A DNA stretch of 23,120 bases from Bacteroidota bacterium (GTDB lineage: Bacteria > Bacteroidota > Bacteroidia > Flavobacteriales > Flavobacteriaceae). A model generated the notes under the pieces. That model saw only the letters and a list, made by a program, of their open reading frames with translations, was not told where the DNA came from and did no database searches. The DNA is taken from the NCBI GenBank assembly GCA_023390775.1, contig JAEWCF010000082.1, positions 1 through 23,120 of the forward strand, read 5' to 3'. Shown here piece after piece: positions 13,097 through 21,686 of this stretch. The position numbers and the translations under genes are program-made. Each line of letters opens with the position of its first letter. Within the stretch, counting starts at the first letter, position 1.

Positions 13097-15142
13097 ATGA
13101 GAAAAATTACTGTTACGGGATTCCTGCTCGCATTGGGCTTGATTTCCCTGCCCGCGCTCTCGCAGGAAAAACCGCAGGGTCGCAAGGCTTTTGGGAAAAC
13201 CATCAGCAGGATCAATCCCGCAAACGGCTTGGTACGCTGCGTTTCATCGGAATATGAAGCCAGCCTTCAGGACCAATTCCCTGACCGGGCCAACAATGCC
13301 GCGTTCGAAACATGGCTGGCGCCCAAAATCGCCGAAGCCAAAGCACAACGTGCGGCAGCCGGCCACAATAGCCCGGCCGTGGTCATCAACATCCCGGTGG
13401 TCGTTCACGTAATCCACAACGGCGATGCGGTTGGAGTGGGCGAAAACATTGCAGATGCCCGTGTCATCTCGCAGATAACCGTTCTGAACCAGGATTTCCG
13501 GAGAATGACCGGAACACCAGGATTTAATTCGAATCCGGCCGGGGCCGATGTTGAAATCCAGTTTTGCCTGGCCCAGACCAATCCGGACGGAGGCCCCACA
13601 ACGGGAATCAACCGGGTGAACCTCGGGGTCGCGCAGTGGGCCACGTCCGCGCAGGTCGAGGGAACATTGAAGCCGTCGACGCAGTGGGATCCGACGCGCT
13701 ATTTCAATATCTGGGTTTGCCAGTTTTCAAACAACATGAGCTCGGAACTTTACGGCGTCCTTGGGTACGCTCAGTTCCCCAGCAACTCGAACCTTCCGGG
13801 CCTTAACGTCAACGGCGGGAATGCCAACACCGACGGCGTCATCATCGATTACCGCTGCTTCGGTTCAAAAACCCTCGCAAACGTCGGTACTTACATGGCC
13901 GATTATGACAAGGGACGCACGGCCACGCACGAAATCGGGCACTGCTTCGGGCTTCGCCACATCTGGGGAGACAGCGATGTTTGTTCGGAGGATGATTTCT
14001 GCAACGACACGCCGCAGGCTGCCACTGAGCACTACGGTTGCGAGACGGGAAGCAATACGTGCGCATCGGCCGGAAACGATATGGTTGAGAATTATATGGA
14101 TTATTCCGATGATTCATGCATGAACATCTTCACCCAAAACCAGAAGGAGCGTATGCTGGCCGTGATGCAATTCTCGCCGCGAAGGGCTTCTTTGGCGACT
14201 TCGACGGCCTGCAACGTGGCCCAGGTTTACCAAAATGACGGTTCGCTCAACATGTCCAACCTCAACATCACGGGTTGCAACACGAATTTTTCTCCTACCC
14301 TCCAGCTTCGGAACATGGGAACGTCTACCATGACATCGGCCGTGATCAGCTATAATGTGGACGGAGGCGCTTCGCAGACTTACAACTGGAACGGTTCGCT
14401 GGTTACCAATGCGGTTGCCGACGTGAACTTGCCGGCCGTAACCGCTACACCGGGAACGCACGTGCTTAACATCTCGATTGCAAGCGTAAACGGCGTCGCC
14501 GATCCTTATGCCGACAACAGCAATAAGCAGGTTTCCTTTACCATTGCCGGACAATACAACACCAGTCAGGTGCTGTTTACCCTTCAACGCGATATCTATG
14601 GCTCCGAGACCACCTGGACGCTTAAGAACAGTGCGGGAGCGACCGTATACAGCGGCGGGCCTTACACCGATACTACCACGCTTCCAGCGGTGATGACGCA
14701 AACATGGACCGTTGCCAACAACGAGTGTTACACCTTTACCATCAACGATGCTTACGGCGATGGTATCTGCTGCGATTATGGAAACGGATACTACCTATTG
14801 AAGACGGCTTCGGATATTACGATCGCGGCCGGCGGCGGATTCGGAGCAAGCGAGCAGGCTAAATTTGGAATCAATACAAGCCTTGCCAATCCGGCATTCG
14901 AGGCGCTTTCGCAAATCACGCTTTACCCGAACCCCGCTTCCGATGTCATCAACATCGCCGCAGGAACCGAGTATCCCGAGAGCTATAGCGTTTACAATGC
15001 AATTGGTCAACTGGTCTCGCAGCGCAATGTCGCCGCCTCGTCAGACCTGAGCATCCATACCGCAAATTATCCTTCGGGAATCTATTTCATTAAACTGTCC
15101 AAGGACGGCGAGACCCGCACCTTGCAGTTTATCAAAAAATAA
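13097..15142 (+). CDS. Secreted M43-family metalloprotease with type IX sorting domain
   Basis: The 681-residue protein has a signal peptide (about 1-22, ALSQ), a propeptide-like segment, and a zinc-metalloprotease domain with HEIGHCFGLRH (residues 278-288), the extended metzincin HExxHxxGxxH motif, and Met334 in a Met-turn (NYMDYSDDSCM). This fits the M43 cytophagalysin/pappalysin family, including several cysteines near the active site. A beta-sandwich-rich middle (about 370-590) is followed by a type A sorting domain (ITLYPNPASDVINI, YSVYNAIGQLV, SGIYFIKL). It should be exported by Sec and type IX secretion and degrade extracellular protein. The frame is open to a GTG at 13040, but the signal peptide starts at ATG 13097, preceded by an AT-rich leader. 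Confidence 0.95.
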   Translation: MRKITVTGFLLALGLISLPALSQEKPQGRKAFGKTISRINPANGLVRCVSSEYEASLQDQFPDRANNAAFETWLAPKIAEAKAQRAAAGHNSPAVVINIPVVVHVIHNGDAVGVGENIADARVISQITVLNQDFRRMTGTPGFNSNPAGADVEIQFCLAQTNPDGGPTTGINRVNLGVAQWATSAQVEGTLKPSTQWDPTRYFNIWVCQFSNNMSSELYGVLGYAQFPSNSNLPGLNVNGGNANTDGVIIDYRCFGSKTLANVGTYMADYDKGRTATHEIGHCFGLRHIWGDSDVCSEDDFCNDTPQAATEHYGCETGSNTCASAGNDMVENYMDYSDDSCMNIFTQNQKERMLAVMQFSPRRASLATSTACNVAQVYQNDGSLNMSNLNITGCNTNFSPTLQLRNMGTSTMTSAVISYNVDGGASQTYNWNGSLVTNAVADVNLPAVTATPGTHVLNISIASVNGVADPYADNSNKQVSFTIAGQYNTSQVLFTLQRDIYGSETTWTLKNSAGATVYSGGPYTDTTTLPAVMTQTWTVANNECYTFTINDAYGDGICCDYGNGYYLLKTASDITIAAGGGFGASEQAKFGINTSLANPAFEALSQITLYPNPASDVINIAAGTEYPESYSVYNAIGQLVSQRNVAASSDLSIHTANYPSGIYFIKLSKDGETRTLQFIKK

Positions 15143-15156
15143 AATTTACAACAAAT

Positions 15157-15185
15157 TAAAAAGCCTTCAGGAATGAAGGCTTTTT
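15157..15185. terminator. Bidirectional terminator between metalloprotease and ferredoxin genes
   Basis: AAAAAGCCTTCA (15157-15168) and TGAAGGCTTTTT (15173-15184) form a perfect 12-bp stem with a GGAA loop. T-runs on both strands let it serve both convergent genes. Confidence 0.92.
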
Positions 15186-15200
15186 TTATGCTTGGCGATC

Positions 15201-15527
15201 TCAGGATTCGGGGGCAAGCTCTATTTCCAATCCGTCGATTTCCGGCGTGATGGCGATCTGGCAACCCAGGCGGCTGTTTGGTTTGACAAAAAAGGCTTCG
15301 GATAACATGGCTTCCTCGTCATCGCCTTTTTCGGGCAGCGCAACATCGTTCAGGACATAACACTGGCAGGAGGCGCACATCGCCATGCCCCCGCAGATCC
15401 CGATGGTTCCCTCCGGAGCGAGTTCATACGCGCGGACGAGTTCCATGATGTTCATGCCCATGTCGGTCGGCGCCTGCACCTCATGCCTGACGCCCTCGCG
15501 ATCCGTGATGTGGATGGTTATGTCCAT
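15201..15527 (-). CDS. 2Fe-2S ferredoxin, adrenodoxin-like
   Basis: The 108-residue protein has the cluster ligands Cys45, Cys51, Cys54 and Cys89 in the pattern C-x5-C-x2-C-x34-C (CGGMAMCASC and RLGCQI). This matches the vertebrate/bacterial adrenodoxin-type fold rather than the plant-type spacing. An additional Cys56 lies next to the cluster. It is a soluble electron carrier. It lies 126 bp downstream of a ferredoxin-NADP reductase on the same strand, and the two probably form a redox pair; the NifU-like and Mrp genes just upstream suggest a link to Fe-S cluster handling. The intervening DNA holds short AT-rich direct repeats and no recognisable promoter. Confidence 0.92.
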   Translation of the reverse strand: MDITIHITDREGVRHEVQAPTDMGMNIMELVRAYELAPEGTIGICGGMAMCASCQCYVLNDVALPEKGDDEEAMLSEAFFVKPNSRLGCQIAITPEIDGLEIELAPES

Positions 15528-15532
15528 TGGAT

Positions 15533-15568
15533 AATTTGAAAATGTGGAAATTTGAAAATTTGAAAATG
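15533..15568. repeat. Short AT-rich direct repeats upstream of ferredoxin
   Basis: AATTTGAAAA occurs at 15533, 15549 and 15557, so the last two copies are 8 bp apart and the first 16 bp upstream, a multiple of 8. It fills the region just before the ferredoxin start codon on the minus strand. No role is evident; an AT-rich leader or curved DNA are possible. Confidence 0.6.
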
Positions 15569-15653
15569 AGCGTTTTCGATTTGTATATGAAAATTTTTGC
15601 GGGACATTTGGAAATCCTCAGCCGATTTCTCAGGGCAAGTGAGTGAAGGTTGA

Positions 15654-16706
15654 TCAGTCAATTGCTTTGACGACAGCCTTCTCGGCCTCCTTGCGGGTTC
15701 CGTCAAAACCGTCCACGCCCGAAACCGTCGTATACTTGAGCACATATTTCTTGCCCGGATTCATCCGTTGGTAGACACTTTGGCACATCAGCGTAGCTTC
15801 GTGAAATCCGCAGAGAATGAGCTTGAGCTTGCCCGGGTAGGTGTTTACGTCGCCTATAGCATAGATTCCCGGGATGTTGGTCTGGTAATCCAGCGCGTTG
15901 TTGACCTTGATCGCGTTCTTCTCGATTTCCAGGCCCCAATTGGCGATGGGACCCAGTTTGGGCGAAAGGCCGAACAGCGGGATCAGAAAATCGGTCTCGA
16001 AGGTTTCCTGTTTGCCATCGACGTCCAGGGTAACGGCTTCCAATTTGCCCGATCCGTGCAACGCGGTGACTTCGGCCGGAGTGATGAGTGAAATCTTGCC
16101 AAGATTCTTGAGTTCCTGCACTTTTTCAACCGAATCAAGCGCCCCGCGGAATTCGTTCCGGCGATGGACCAGCGTAACCTCGGAGGCAACATTGGCCAAA
16201 AAGATGCTCCAATCCAGCGCGGAATCGCCGCCGCCTGCAATGATCACGCGTTTTCCACGGTATTTTTCGGGTTCGCGCACAAAGTAGTCCACACCCTTTT
16301 CCTCATATTCGGCAATGTTACCGATGAGCGGTTTGCGCGGTTCAAAACTGCCCAATCCTCCCGCGATCGCGACGGCATGGGCGTGGTGCTTCGTGCCTTT
16401 GTCCGTCGTAACGATAAAAGTGCCGTCGTCGAGTTTTTCGATTTGGTCAGCCCTTTCGCCCAACGTGAAGCCGGGCTCGAACTGCTTGATCTGTTCCATC
16501 AAATTGTCCACGAGTTCGCCTGCCATGACCTCGGGAAATCCGGGAATGTCAAAGATGGGTTTCTTCGGATAAAGTTCGGCGAGTTGCCCTCCGGCCTGCG
16601 GAAGCGCGTCGATCAAATGGCAGCGAAGTTTCAGCAGGCCTGCTTCAAAAACAGCAAAAAGGCCGGTGGGTCCGGCGCCTATGATGAGTATATCAGTCGT
16701 AATCAT
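15654..16706 (-). CDS. Ferredoxin--NADP reductase, thioredoxin-reductase-like type
   Basis: The 350-residue flavoprotein has an N-terminal FAD-binding GAGPTG (10-15), a second nucleotide-binding loop GGGDSALDW (158-166), and HRRNEFR (181-187), whose arginines suit the 2'-phosphate of NADPH. The C-terminal GDVNTYPG contacts FAD. The redox CxxC of thioredoxin reductase is absent after GGGDSA, which identifies the YumC-like ferredoxin-NADP reductase group. The open frame extends 15 codons upstream, but the family starts at MITTDILIIGAGP, so the ATG at 16706 was chosen. A promoter with -33 and -7 elements precedes it. The ferredoxin gene downstream is the likely electron partner. Confidence 0.93.
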   Translation of the reverse strand: MITTDILIIGAGPTGLFAVFEAGLLKLRCHLIDALPQAGGQLAELYPKKPIFDIPGFPEVMAGELVDNLMEQIKQFEPGFTLGERADQIEKLDDGTFIVTTDKGTKHHAHAVAIAGGLGSFEPRKPLIGNIAEYEEKGVDYFVREPEKYRGKRVIIAGGGDSALDWSIFLANVASEVTLVHRRNEFRGALDSVEKVQELKNLGKISLITPAEVTALHGSGKLEAVTLDVDGKQETFETDFLIPLFGLSPKLGPIANWGLEIEKNAIKVNNALDYQTNIPGIYAIGDVNTYPGKLKLILCGFHEATLMCQSVYQRMNPGKKYVLKYTTVSGVDGFDGTRKEAEKAVVKAID

Positions 16707-16730
16707 TCTGGGTAAGTGAAAAATCGAAAG

Positions 16731-16759
16731 CAAAGGTGAAGATAAGGCCACAAACCAAA
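16731..16759 (-). promoter_or_regulatory. Promoter for the ferredoxin-NADP reductase
   Basis: On the minus strand, TTTG (plus coordinates 16756-16759) and CACCTTTG (16731-16738, one mismatch from TAnnTTTG) are 17 bp apart. The ATG is 24 bp downstream. Confidence 0.45.
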
Positions 16760-16793
16760 CATGACCTTTATCAGCAAAACCGTTTGCGACAAC

Positions 16794-16817
16794 TATTAAT
16801 TATTAATTATTAATTAT
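16794..16817. repeat. Heptanucleotide tandem repeat TATTAAT x3.4
   Basis: TATTAAT is repeated at 16794, 16801 and 16808, followed by a partial TAT. The array touches the last base of the NifU-like stop codon. It is a simple intergenic tandem repeat that could vary in copy number by slippage. Confidence 0.8.
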
Positions 16818-17056
16818 CAAGCGACGTTGGTAACCGTCTCAATTTGCGGGGCGAATTTCTTGATGGTCGTCTCAACGCCGGCCTTTAGGGTCATGCGGTT
16901 GATGCTGCAGCTGACGCAGGCGCCTTCAAACCGCACCATGACATGCCTGTCGTCTTCAATCCCGACCAGCTTGATGTCGCCGCCATCGTTGTTGAGAAAC
17001 GGGCGGATCTCCTCCAGGGCCCTCTCGATATTCTGCGTTAATTCTTCTGTTGTCAT
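16817..17056 (-). CDS. NifU-like C-terminal-domain protein (Fe-S scaffold/carrier)
   Basis: The 79-residue protein is a stand-alone NifU C-terminal (Nfu) domain with the cluster-binding Cys47-x-x-Cys50 motif in EGACVSCSINRMTLKAG and the family's upstream NNDGGDIKLV. Such proteins carry 4Fe-4S or 2Fe-2S clusters between the assembly machinery and apo-targets as dimers bridged by the CxxC pairs. It follows mrp at 18 bp and is almost certainly cotranscribed with it, so the two probably act in the same cluster-delivery step. The length of about 80 residues is normal for this small form. Confidence 0.95.
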   Translation of the reverse strand: MTTEELTQNIERALEEIRPFLNNDGGDIKLVGIEDDRHVMVRFEGACVSCSINRMTLKAGVETTIKKFAPQIETVTNVA

Positions 17057-17074
17057 AACCTGTGTTTTTCTGGC

Positions 17075-18211
17075 TTATTTTTTTACCGCCGAACAGCCCG
17101 CCATAGTCGTGATCCGGATCGCCTCGGTTGGCGGAAGGCTTTCATTCCTGGCCACAACCTCGCCCGCGACGCGGCTGGCGATGTCACCGAATACTTTTTC
17201 CAGCGCAGTTCCTTCCTGCAGGGCCGCCGGGCGCCCAAAATCCCCCGCTTCGCGTATGGATTGCACGATCGGTACTTCGCCGAGGAAGGAAACACCCAGG
17301 TCCTGTGCCAGATCGCGTGCACCGTGCCTGCCAAAAATGTAATATTTGTTTTCCGGAAGTTCTTCCGGCGTGAAATAAGCCATGTTTTCAATAATCCCCA
17401 GTACGGGAACCTTGATGCTGTCCGAAAGGAACATCCCTACACCCTTTCTCGCATCGGCGAGCGCGACGGCCTGAGGCGTACTCACGACCACAGCCCCAGT
17501 GATGGGAAGGGCCTGCATGATGGAAAGGTGGATGTCGCCCGTTCCCGGTGGCAGGTCGATGAGCAAGAAGTCGAGATTGCCCCAATCGGCGTCAAAAATC
17601 ATCTGGTTGAGCGCCTTGGATGCCATCGGCCCGCGCCAAATGACAGCCTGGCCCGGCGAAGTGAAAAATCCAATGGACAACAACTTGATCTCGTAACTTT
17701 CAATGGGCTTCATCTTGGATTTGCCGTCCACTTGGACCGATACGGGCTTTTCGTTCTCCACGTCGAACATGATAGGCATCGACGGTCCGTAAACGTCGGC
17801 ATCGAGGACTCCGACGCTGAAACCCATTTTGGCCAGTGATACCGCGAGGTTTGCCGTGATGGTCGATTTCCCTACGCCACCTTTGCCCGAAGCAACCGCA
17901 ATGATATTGCTGATTCCCGGGATCGATTTCCCCTTGATGGGAGCGGCGGCCGGTGACGAGGGCGCTTCGACGCGAACGTTGACCTTGACATTGGCTTCGG
18001 CGGAAAACCTTTCGTGGATCAGCTTTTTGATGTCCTCCTCGGCGCGTTTGCGGATGTGCATCGCGGGGGTGGTGAGCATCAGGTCGATCACCGCATCATT
18101 GCCGAAAGTCACGACGTTGGTTACCGCGCCGCTTTCGACCATATTTTTACCTTCGCCCGCAACCGATATGGTTTCCAGTGCTTTGAGGATTTCTTTTCTG
18201 TCTAGTTTCAT
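17075..18211 (-). CDS. Mrp/ApbC-family P-loop ATPase, Fe-S cluster carrier
   Basis: The 378-residue protein starts with a DUF59/MIP18-like domain (about 1-80), followed by a linker and a ParA/MinD-type ATPase. The deviant Walker A is GKGGVGKST (109-117), then DADVYGPS (switch I) and LIDLPPGTGD (switch II). Mrp/ApbC/Nbp35 proteins bind and transfer Fe-S clusters. The usual C-terminal CxxC, found after ENM in enterobacterial ApbC, is absent here: the sequence reads ENMAYFTPEELPENKYYIFG. Only a single cysteine occurs near the C-terminus (AGCSAVKK). It is the first gene of an operon with the NifU-like gene. A candidate -7 element lies about 80 bp upstream. Confidence 0.93.
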   Translation of the reverse strand: MKLDRKEILKALETISVAGEGKNMVESGAVTNVVTFGNDAVIDLMLTTPAMHIRKRAEEDIKKLIHERFSAEANVKVNVRVEAPSSPAAAPIKGKSIPGISNIIAVASGKGGVGKSTITANLAVSLAKMGFSVGVLDADVYGPSMPIMFDVENEKPVSVQVDGKSKMKPIESYEIKLLSIGFFTSPGQAVIWRGPMASKALNQMIFDADWGNLDFLLIDLPPGTGDIHLSIMQALPITGAVVVSTPQAVALADARKGVGMFLSDSIKVPVLGIIENMAYFTPEELPENKYYIFGRHGARDLAQDLGVSFLGEVPIVQSIREAGDFGRPAALQEGTALEKVFGDIASRVAGEVVARNESLPPTEAIRITTMAGCSAVKK

Positions 18212-18293
18212 TTGGATTCTGCCGCAGGGCTATTTAGTGGAAACGGGTCCGGATACCGGCCATTTCCGTAAAAAAGTAGGTTTTGGATCGGCG

Positions 18294-18301
18294 CAAAATT
18301 A
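18294..18301 (-). promoter_or_regulatory. -7 element for mrp
   Basis: TAATTTTG on the minus strand is a perfect TAnnTTTG. It would give a leader of about 75-80 nt before the mrp ATG at 18211. No TTG -33 element was found at the expected distance. Confidence 0.45.
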
Positions 18302-18412
18302 CGTAAAATAATTCTAAATAAGGAAAATTGCATCGGGATTGTGAGCGCGCGTGAAACTGATATCAACGGGATTTCCGTATGAAGTAAGCCAAACATTCCG
18401 CAACCATCGCCC
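18302..18412. other. Gene-free stretch between mrp promoter and efflux-operon terminator
   Basis: The whole gap between mrp and the permease gene is 286 bp. Apart from the mrp -7 element and the terminator described separately, I see no ORF, RNA gene or repeat in this part. Confidence 0.5.
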
Positions 18413-18443
18413 AATAAAAAATGCCCACCGGATGGCAGGCATT
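18413..18443 (-). terminator. Rho-independent terminator of the efflux operon
   Basis: On the minus strand, a 24-nt hairpin at plus coordinates 18420-18443 pairs fully (10 bp including two G-T pairs) around an ATCC loop and is followed by a T-rich tail. It lies about 55 bp after the permease stop codon. A small ATACCG/CGGTAT palindrome lies between the two. Confidence 0.85.
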
Positions 18444-18497
18444 GATGATTGATTGTTAGCGAAATACCGTCGGTATCGCCTTGATTGATGATTGAAA

Positions 18498-20918
18498 CTA
18501 CTCGTACTTGAGGTATTTTAAAATGTCGATGCGCGTCACCTGCCACGCCTTGGTCATGACAACGGCAAGCGTCACGAGTGCCAGCCCGGCGAGCGCGGCT
18601 ACAAACGGCAGTACCGGAAGGTCGATCCTGAACGCAAAATCCTCAAGCCATTTATTCAGGAGATAGTATGCGGGAAACACGGCAAGGGCAAACCCCGCAA
18701 GGCAGAACAGCAAATATTGTCCAGACAGGCTGCGCATCAGGATCTGCGTATCGGCACCAAGGGTCTTGCGGATCGCGATTTCGCGGAACCTCCGTTCCAT
18801 CGAGTACGACGCCAGGGCGAACAGGCCGAAAACCGCAATGGTGATCACAATGAAATTCAGGATAAAGAACAACGTTTTCTGCTTTTGGTAGGTCCTGTAG
18901 GTCTTTTCGAAAGCCTTGTCCATGAAGATGTAATCAAAAGGATAATCGGGTTCCACCTGCGCGGTCCAGAACTGCTCCATTTCGGCCAGCGCGGACTCTG
19001 CCTTTTGCGGATCGAGCTTCACCGTCACCTTGTCCAGGATATTCTTCATCCAGTCCACCGATTTGAAGTGGACGAAAATGACCGGAGGGGTTTCCATTTC
19101 GGCGCCATAAACATTGAAGTCCTTTACGACACCCACAACGGTGAACGAATCGCCCGAAAATCCGGGGTCAAGTTTTGTCCCGATGGGTTTGGACAGCCCG
19201 AGTTGCCTGGCAGCCGTTTCGTTGATGATACAGGCACTGATGGTATCCGATGCCAATTCGCGTGAAAAATAGCGCCCTTCCTTAAGCTCCATGCCCATGA
19301 CCTGGAGGTAGTTGTAATCTACGGGGAAATTTTGCGCCTGCACCGACCGGTCCAGGTAATCCAGGTTGCTCGAACTGGCTGTTGCCGTGGGCATCGCGTT
19401 GTTGCTGGTCACATCGCGAACCCCATCGATCTTGAGGAATGCCTCGCGGGCCTTTTCATACTTCTGCCACCGCAAATCGGCCGCGTTTTTCATCGACCAG
19501 TCCACCGAACCCTGCATGTTCACGACCACCACCTGATCGCCTTTGTATCCGCGGTCCATGGTGGAAATGTAAAGGACCTGTTCATAAACCACGTAGGCCC
19601 CGATGATAAAGAATGCCGCGATCGCGAATTGGAGGACGAGCATCGAATTGCGAAGCCAGATGCCGCTCTTGCTTCGTGAGAAATTGCCTTTAAGGACCTT
19701 TAGCGTCTCGAAATCGGCGACGTACCAGGCCGGGAAAATACCGGCGAAAAGAATGACCGCCAGAAAGATCAGGGACAGTTGCCCAAAGAACGAGATGCTG
19801 CCCAGCGTCATCGATTTTTCCAAAAACTCGTTGTAATAGGGAAGCGAAAGTTCGACGATGGCCAGGGCCAACAAAATCGAGAAGAGGGTGAGCATCGCTG
19901 TTTCGAATACAAATTGAGCAACGACCTGCTGCTTGGTTGCCCCGATGATTTTCCGCACCCCGACTTCCTTCGCGCGTTTGACCGCCGAAGCCGTCGCCAG
20001 GTTGATGTAATTCACCAGCGATAGCACGAGGATCAATACCGAAAGACCCGCCATGATCACCAACAATTGATAGTTGCCCCTGCCTTCAGGCATGGCCTGC
20101 GGACTGGGGGAATGCAGCCTTGTGGTCGCCAGGCTTTCCAGTTTAGCCTTGTTCAGGTTGAATTTCTTCATCCAATCCTCGACCGTCATCCCGGCTTCGC
20201 GCGCCTTTGGCTTGATGTTGTATTCCATCGTGACCCGGTCCAGTTTTTTCTCGATGTCGGCAGGATCCGATCCGTTTTTGAGCTTGAGCATCAGGCCGTA
20301 GTTGTAGTTGCCCCAGCTCCCGGCATCCACCGACAGGTCAAGCGGGATCACCATTCGCGGTTCCATCGAAGACGGGCGCACGATTTCATAAACGGCCCGC
20401 ACGGTGTAATCCAGTTTGTTGACCGTAATTCGCTGTCCTATGGGATCGGCGGCGCCAAAGATAGCCTGTGCGGCTTCGGTGGAGAGTGCGGCATCCTGCA
20501 ACGTGCGATAGGCATCGGCACTGCCCTTGACGATCCTGAACGGAACGAACTTGAAAAACGCCGAATCGGCAAACATGATCTTTTGCGTAAAATGGTTGCG
20601 GCCGTTCGCAGTCACGTTATCGGCCACATACCAATTACGGAAATAGGTAAAATTCTCGATTTCCGGAACGTTCTTCTTTGCAATGGGGGCGAAAGGCGCC
20701 GGCGATGTCGGCCAGAAATTGCCGTCCACATCATAGAGGACCTGGTAAACGTCGTTGCGGACGGGGTTCCATTGGTCATAGGAATGCTCGTCGTTCCAGT
20801 AAAGCATGGAAAAAATGACGCCTGCAATCCCGATGCTTAGCCCGAGTACATTCAGTGCGGAGAACAGTTTGTTCTGCCTGAGGTGATAGATGAATATTTT
20901 GATCCAATTTGTTGTCAT
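18498..20918 (-). CDS. MacB/FtsX-like ABC transporter permease, duplicated form
   Basis: The 806-residue inner-membrane protein repeats the MacB layout twice. The first half has a TM near residues 20-40, a periplasmic MacB_PCD-like domain, and three TMs around the VKRAKEVGVRKIIGATKQQV coupling region. The second half has a TM (LRNSMLVLQFAIAAFFIIGA), a second periplasmic domain, and three TMs beginning FFILNFIVITIAVFGL with the matching REIAIRKTLGADTQIL motif. Both halves keep the G/A-x-R-K-x-x-GA-x-x-x-x-I signature that contacts the ATPase. This eight-TM double form is common in Bacteroidota. It follows the ATPase gene at 54 bp and ends the operon before a terminator. The substrate is unknown; a drug, peptide or lipid is possible. 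Confidence 0.92.
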   Translation of the reverse strand: MTTNWIKIFIYHLRQNKLFSALNVLGLSIGIAGVIFSMLYWNDEHSYDQWNPVRNDVYQVLYDVDGNFWPTSPAPFAPIAKKNVPEIENFTYFRNWYVADNVTANGRNHFTQKIMFADSAFFKFVPFRIVKGSADAYRTLQDAALSTEAAQAIFGAADPIGQRITVNKLDYTVRAVYEIVRPSSMEPRMVIPLDLSVDAGSWGNYNYGLMLKLKNGSDPADIEKKLDRVTMEYNIKPKAREAGMTVEDWMKKFNLNKAKLESLATTRLHSPSPQAMPEGRGNYQLLVIMAGLSVLILVLSLVNYINLATASAVKRAKEVGVRKIIGATKQQVVAQFVFETAMLTLFSILLALAIVELSLPYYNEFLEKSMTLGSISFFGQLSLIFLAVILFAGIFPAWYVADFETLKVLKGNFSRSKSGIWLRNSMLVLQFAIAAFFIIGAYVVYEQVLYISTMDRGYKGDQVVVVNMQGSVDWSMKNAADLRWQKYEKAREAFLKIDGVRDVTSNNAMPTATASSSNLDYLDRSVQAQNFPVDYNYLQVMGMELKEGRYFSRELASDTISACIINETAARQLGLSKPIGTKLDPGFSGDSFTVVGVVKDFNVYGAEMETPPVIFVHFKSVDWMKNILDKVTVKLDPQKAESALAEMEQFWTAQVEPDYPFDYIFMDKAFEKTYRTYQKQKTLFFILNFIVITIAVFGLFALASYSMERRFREIAIRKTLGADTQILMRSLSGQYLLFCLAGFALAVFPAYYLLNKWLEDFAFRIDLPVLPFVAALAGLALVTLAVVMTKAWQVTRIDILKYLKYE

Positions 20919-20972
20919 GTCGAGAGGAATTTTGCCAGGGCCGAAGCTACGGTAAGGATAAAATCGATCATT

Positions 20973-21686
20973 TTAGCTGATTTGCGGTTCAACGAGGACA
21001 TCCACCCGGCGTTGGTTGTTCTTTTGCGAGAAGATCACGCCGTCTTTCATCATGATGGTCCGCTGGGAAAATGAGGCATCGTAATCAGAGTGCGTCACCA
21101 TCAAAATGGTTGAACCCCTGGCGTGGAGGTCGGTCAAAAGTTCCATGACCTCATTGCCGTTGCGGCTGTCCAAGTTGCCCGTCGGCTCGTCGGCCAAGAT
21201 GATCTTTGGGTCGTTGACCAGCGCCCTGCCCACGGCAACACGTTGCTGCTGTCCGCCCGAGAGCTGTTGCGGAAAATGCCTGAGCCGGTGGGCGATTCCG
21301 AGTTTTTCGGCGATGGCTTCCACCTTGGCTTTTCGCTGTGAGGCCTTGACATTGTTGTATATAAGCGGCAGTTCGATGTTGTCGTAGACCGAAAGTTCGT
21401 CGATCAGGTTGAAATTCTGGAAAATGAATCCGATGTTCTCCTTCCGGACCGATGCGCGCCCCTTCTCCCGGAGGCCGGCCATTTCCCTTCCAAGGAGCTT
21501 GTAGCTTCCGCCGGTTGGCGAATCCAATAACCCGACGATATTGAGCAGGGTTGATTTTCCGCAGCCGGAAGGTCCCATGATGGAGAGGAAATCTCCCGCG
21601 TTGATGTTAAGGCTGATCCCGTTCAGGGCGGCGGTTTCGACTTCCTCGGTACGGAAGATCTTCGTGAGGTTTTCTATTGTTATCAT
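20973..21686 (-). CDS. ABC transporter ATPase, MacB/LolD type
   Basis: The 237-residue ATPase has Walker A GPSGCGKST (38-46), Q-loop Gln90 (FIFQNFNLI), signature LSGGQQQR (142-149), Walker B IILADE (162-167), D-loop NLDS and H-loop His199 (MVTHSD). The FNLIDELSVYDNIELPL segment after the Q-loop is typical of the MacB/LolD/FtsE group that works with FtsX-fold permeases by mechanotransmission rather than classic import. It sits between the small secreted-protein gene and the permease gene. Its ATG follows directly on a 10-bp tandem repeat. Confidence 0.95.
   Translation of the reverse strand: MITIENLTKIFRTEEVETAALNGISLNINAGDFLSIMGPSGCGKSTLLNIVGLLDSPTGGSYKLLGREMAGLREKGRASVRKENIGFIFQNFNLIDELSVYDNIELPLIYNNVKASQRKAKVEAIAEKLGIAHRLRHFPQQLSGGQQQRVAVGRALVNDPKIILADEPTGNLDSRNGNEVMELLTDLHARGSTILMVTHSDYDASFSQRTIMMKDGVIFSQKNNQRRVDVLVEPQIS

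Noticed and set aside
15654..16706. Thioredoxin reductase
   Set aside because: The fold is similar but the redox-active CxxC is missing, and the HRRNEFR motif plus neighbouring ferredoxin fit a ferredoxin-NADP reductase.
16794..16817. CRISPR-like array
   Set aside because: The units are 7 bp and contiguous with no spacers; it is a simple tandem repeat.
20067..20840. 257-codon open frame antisense to the ABC permease gene
   Set aside because: It is the complement of a coherent membrane protein and has a low-complexity, Arg/His-rich composition typical of antisense frames.
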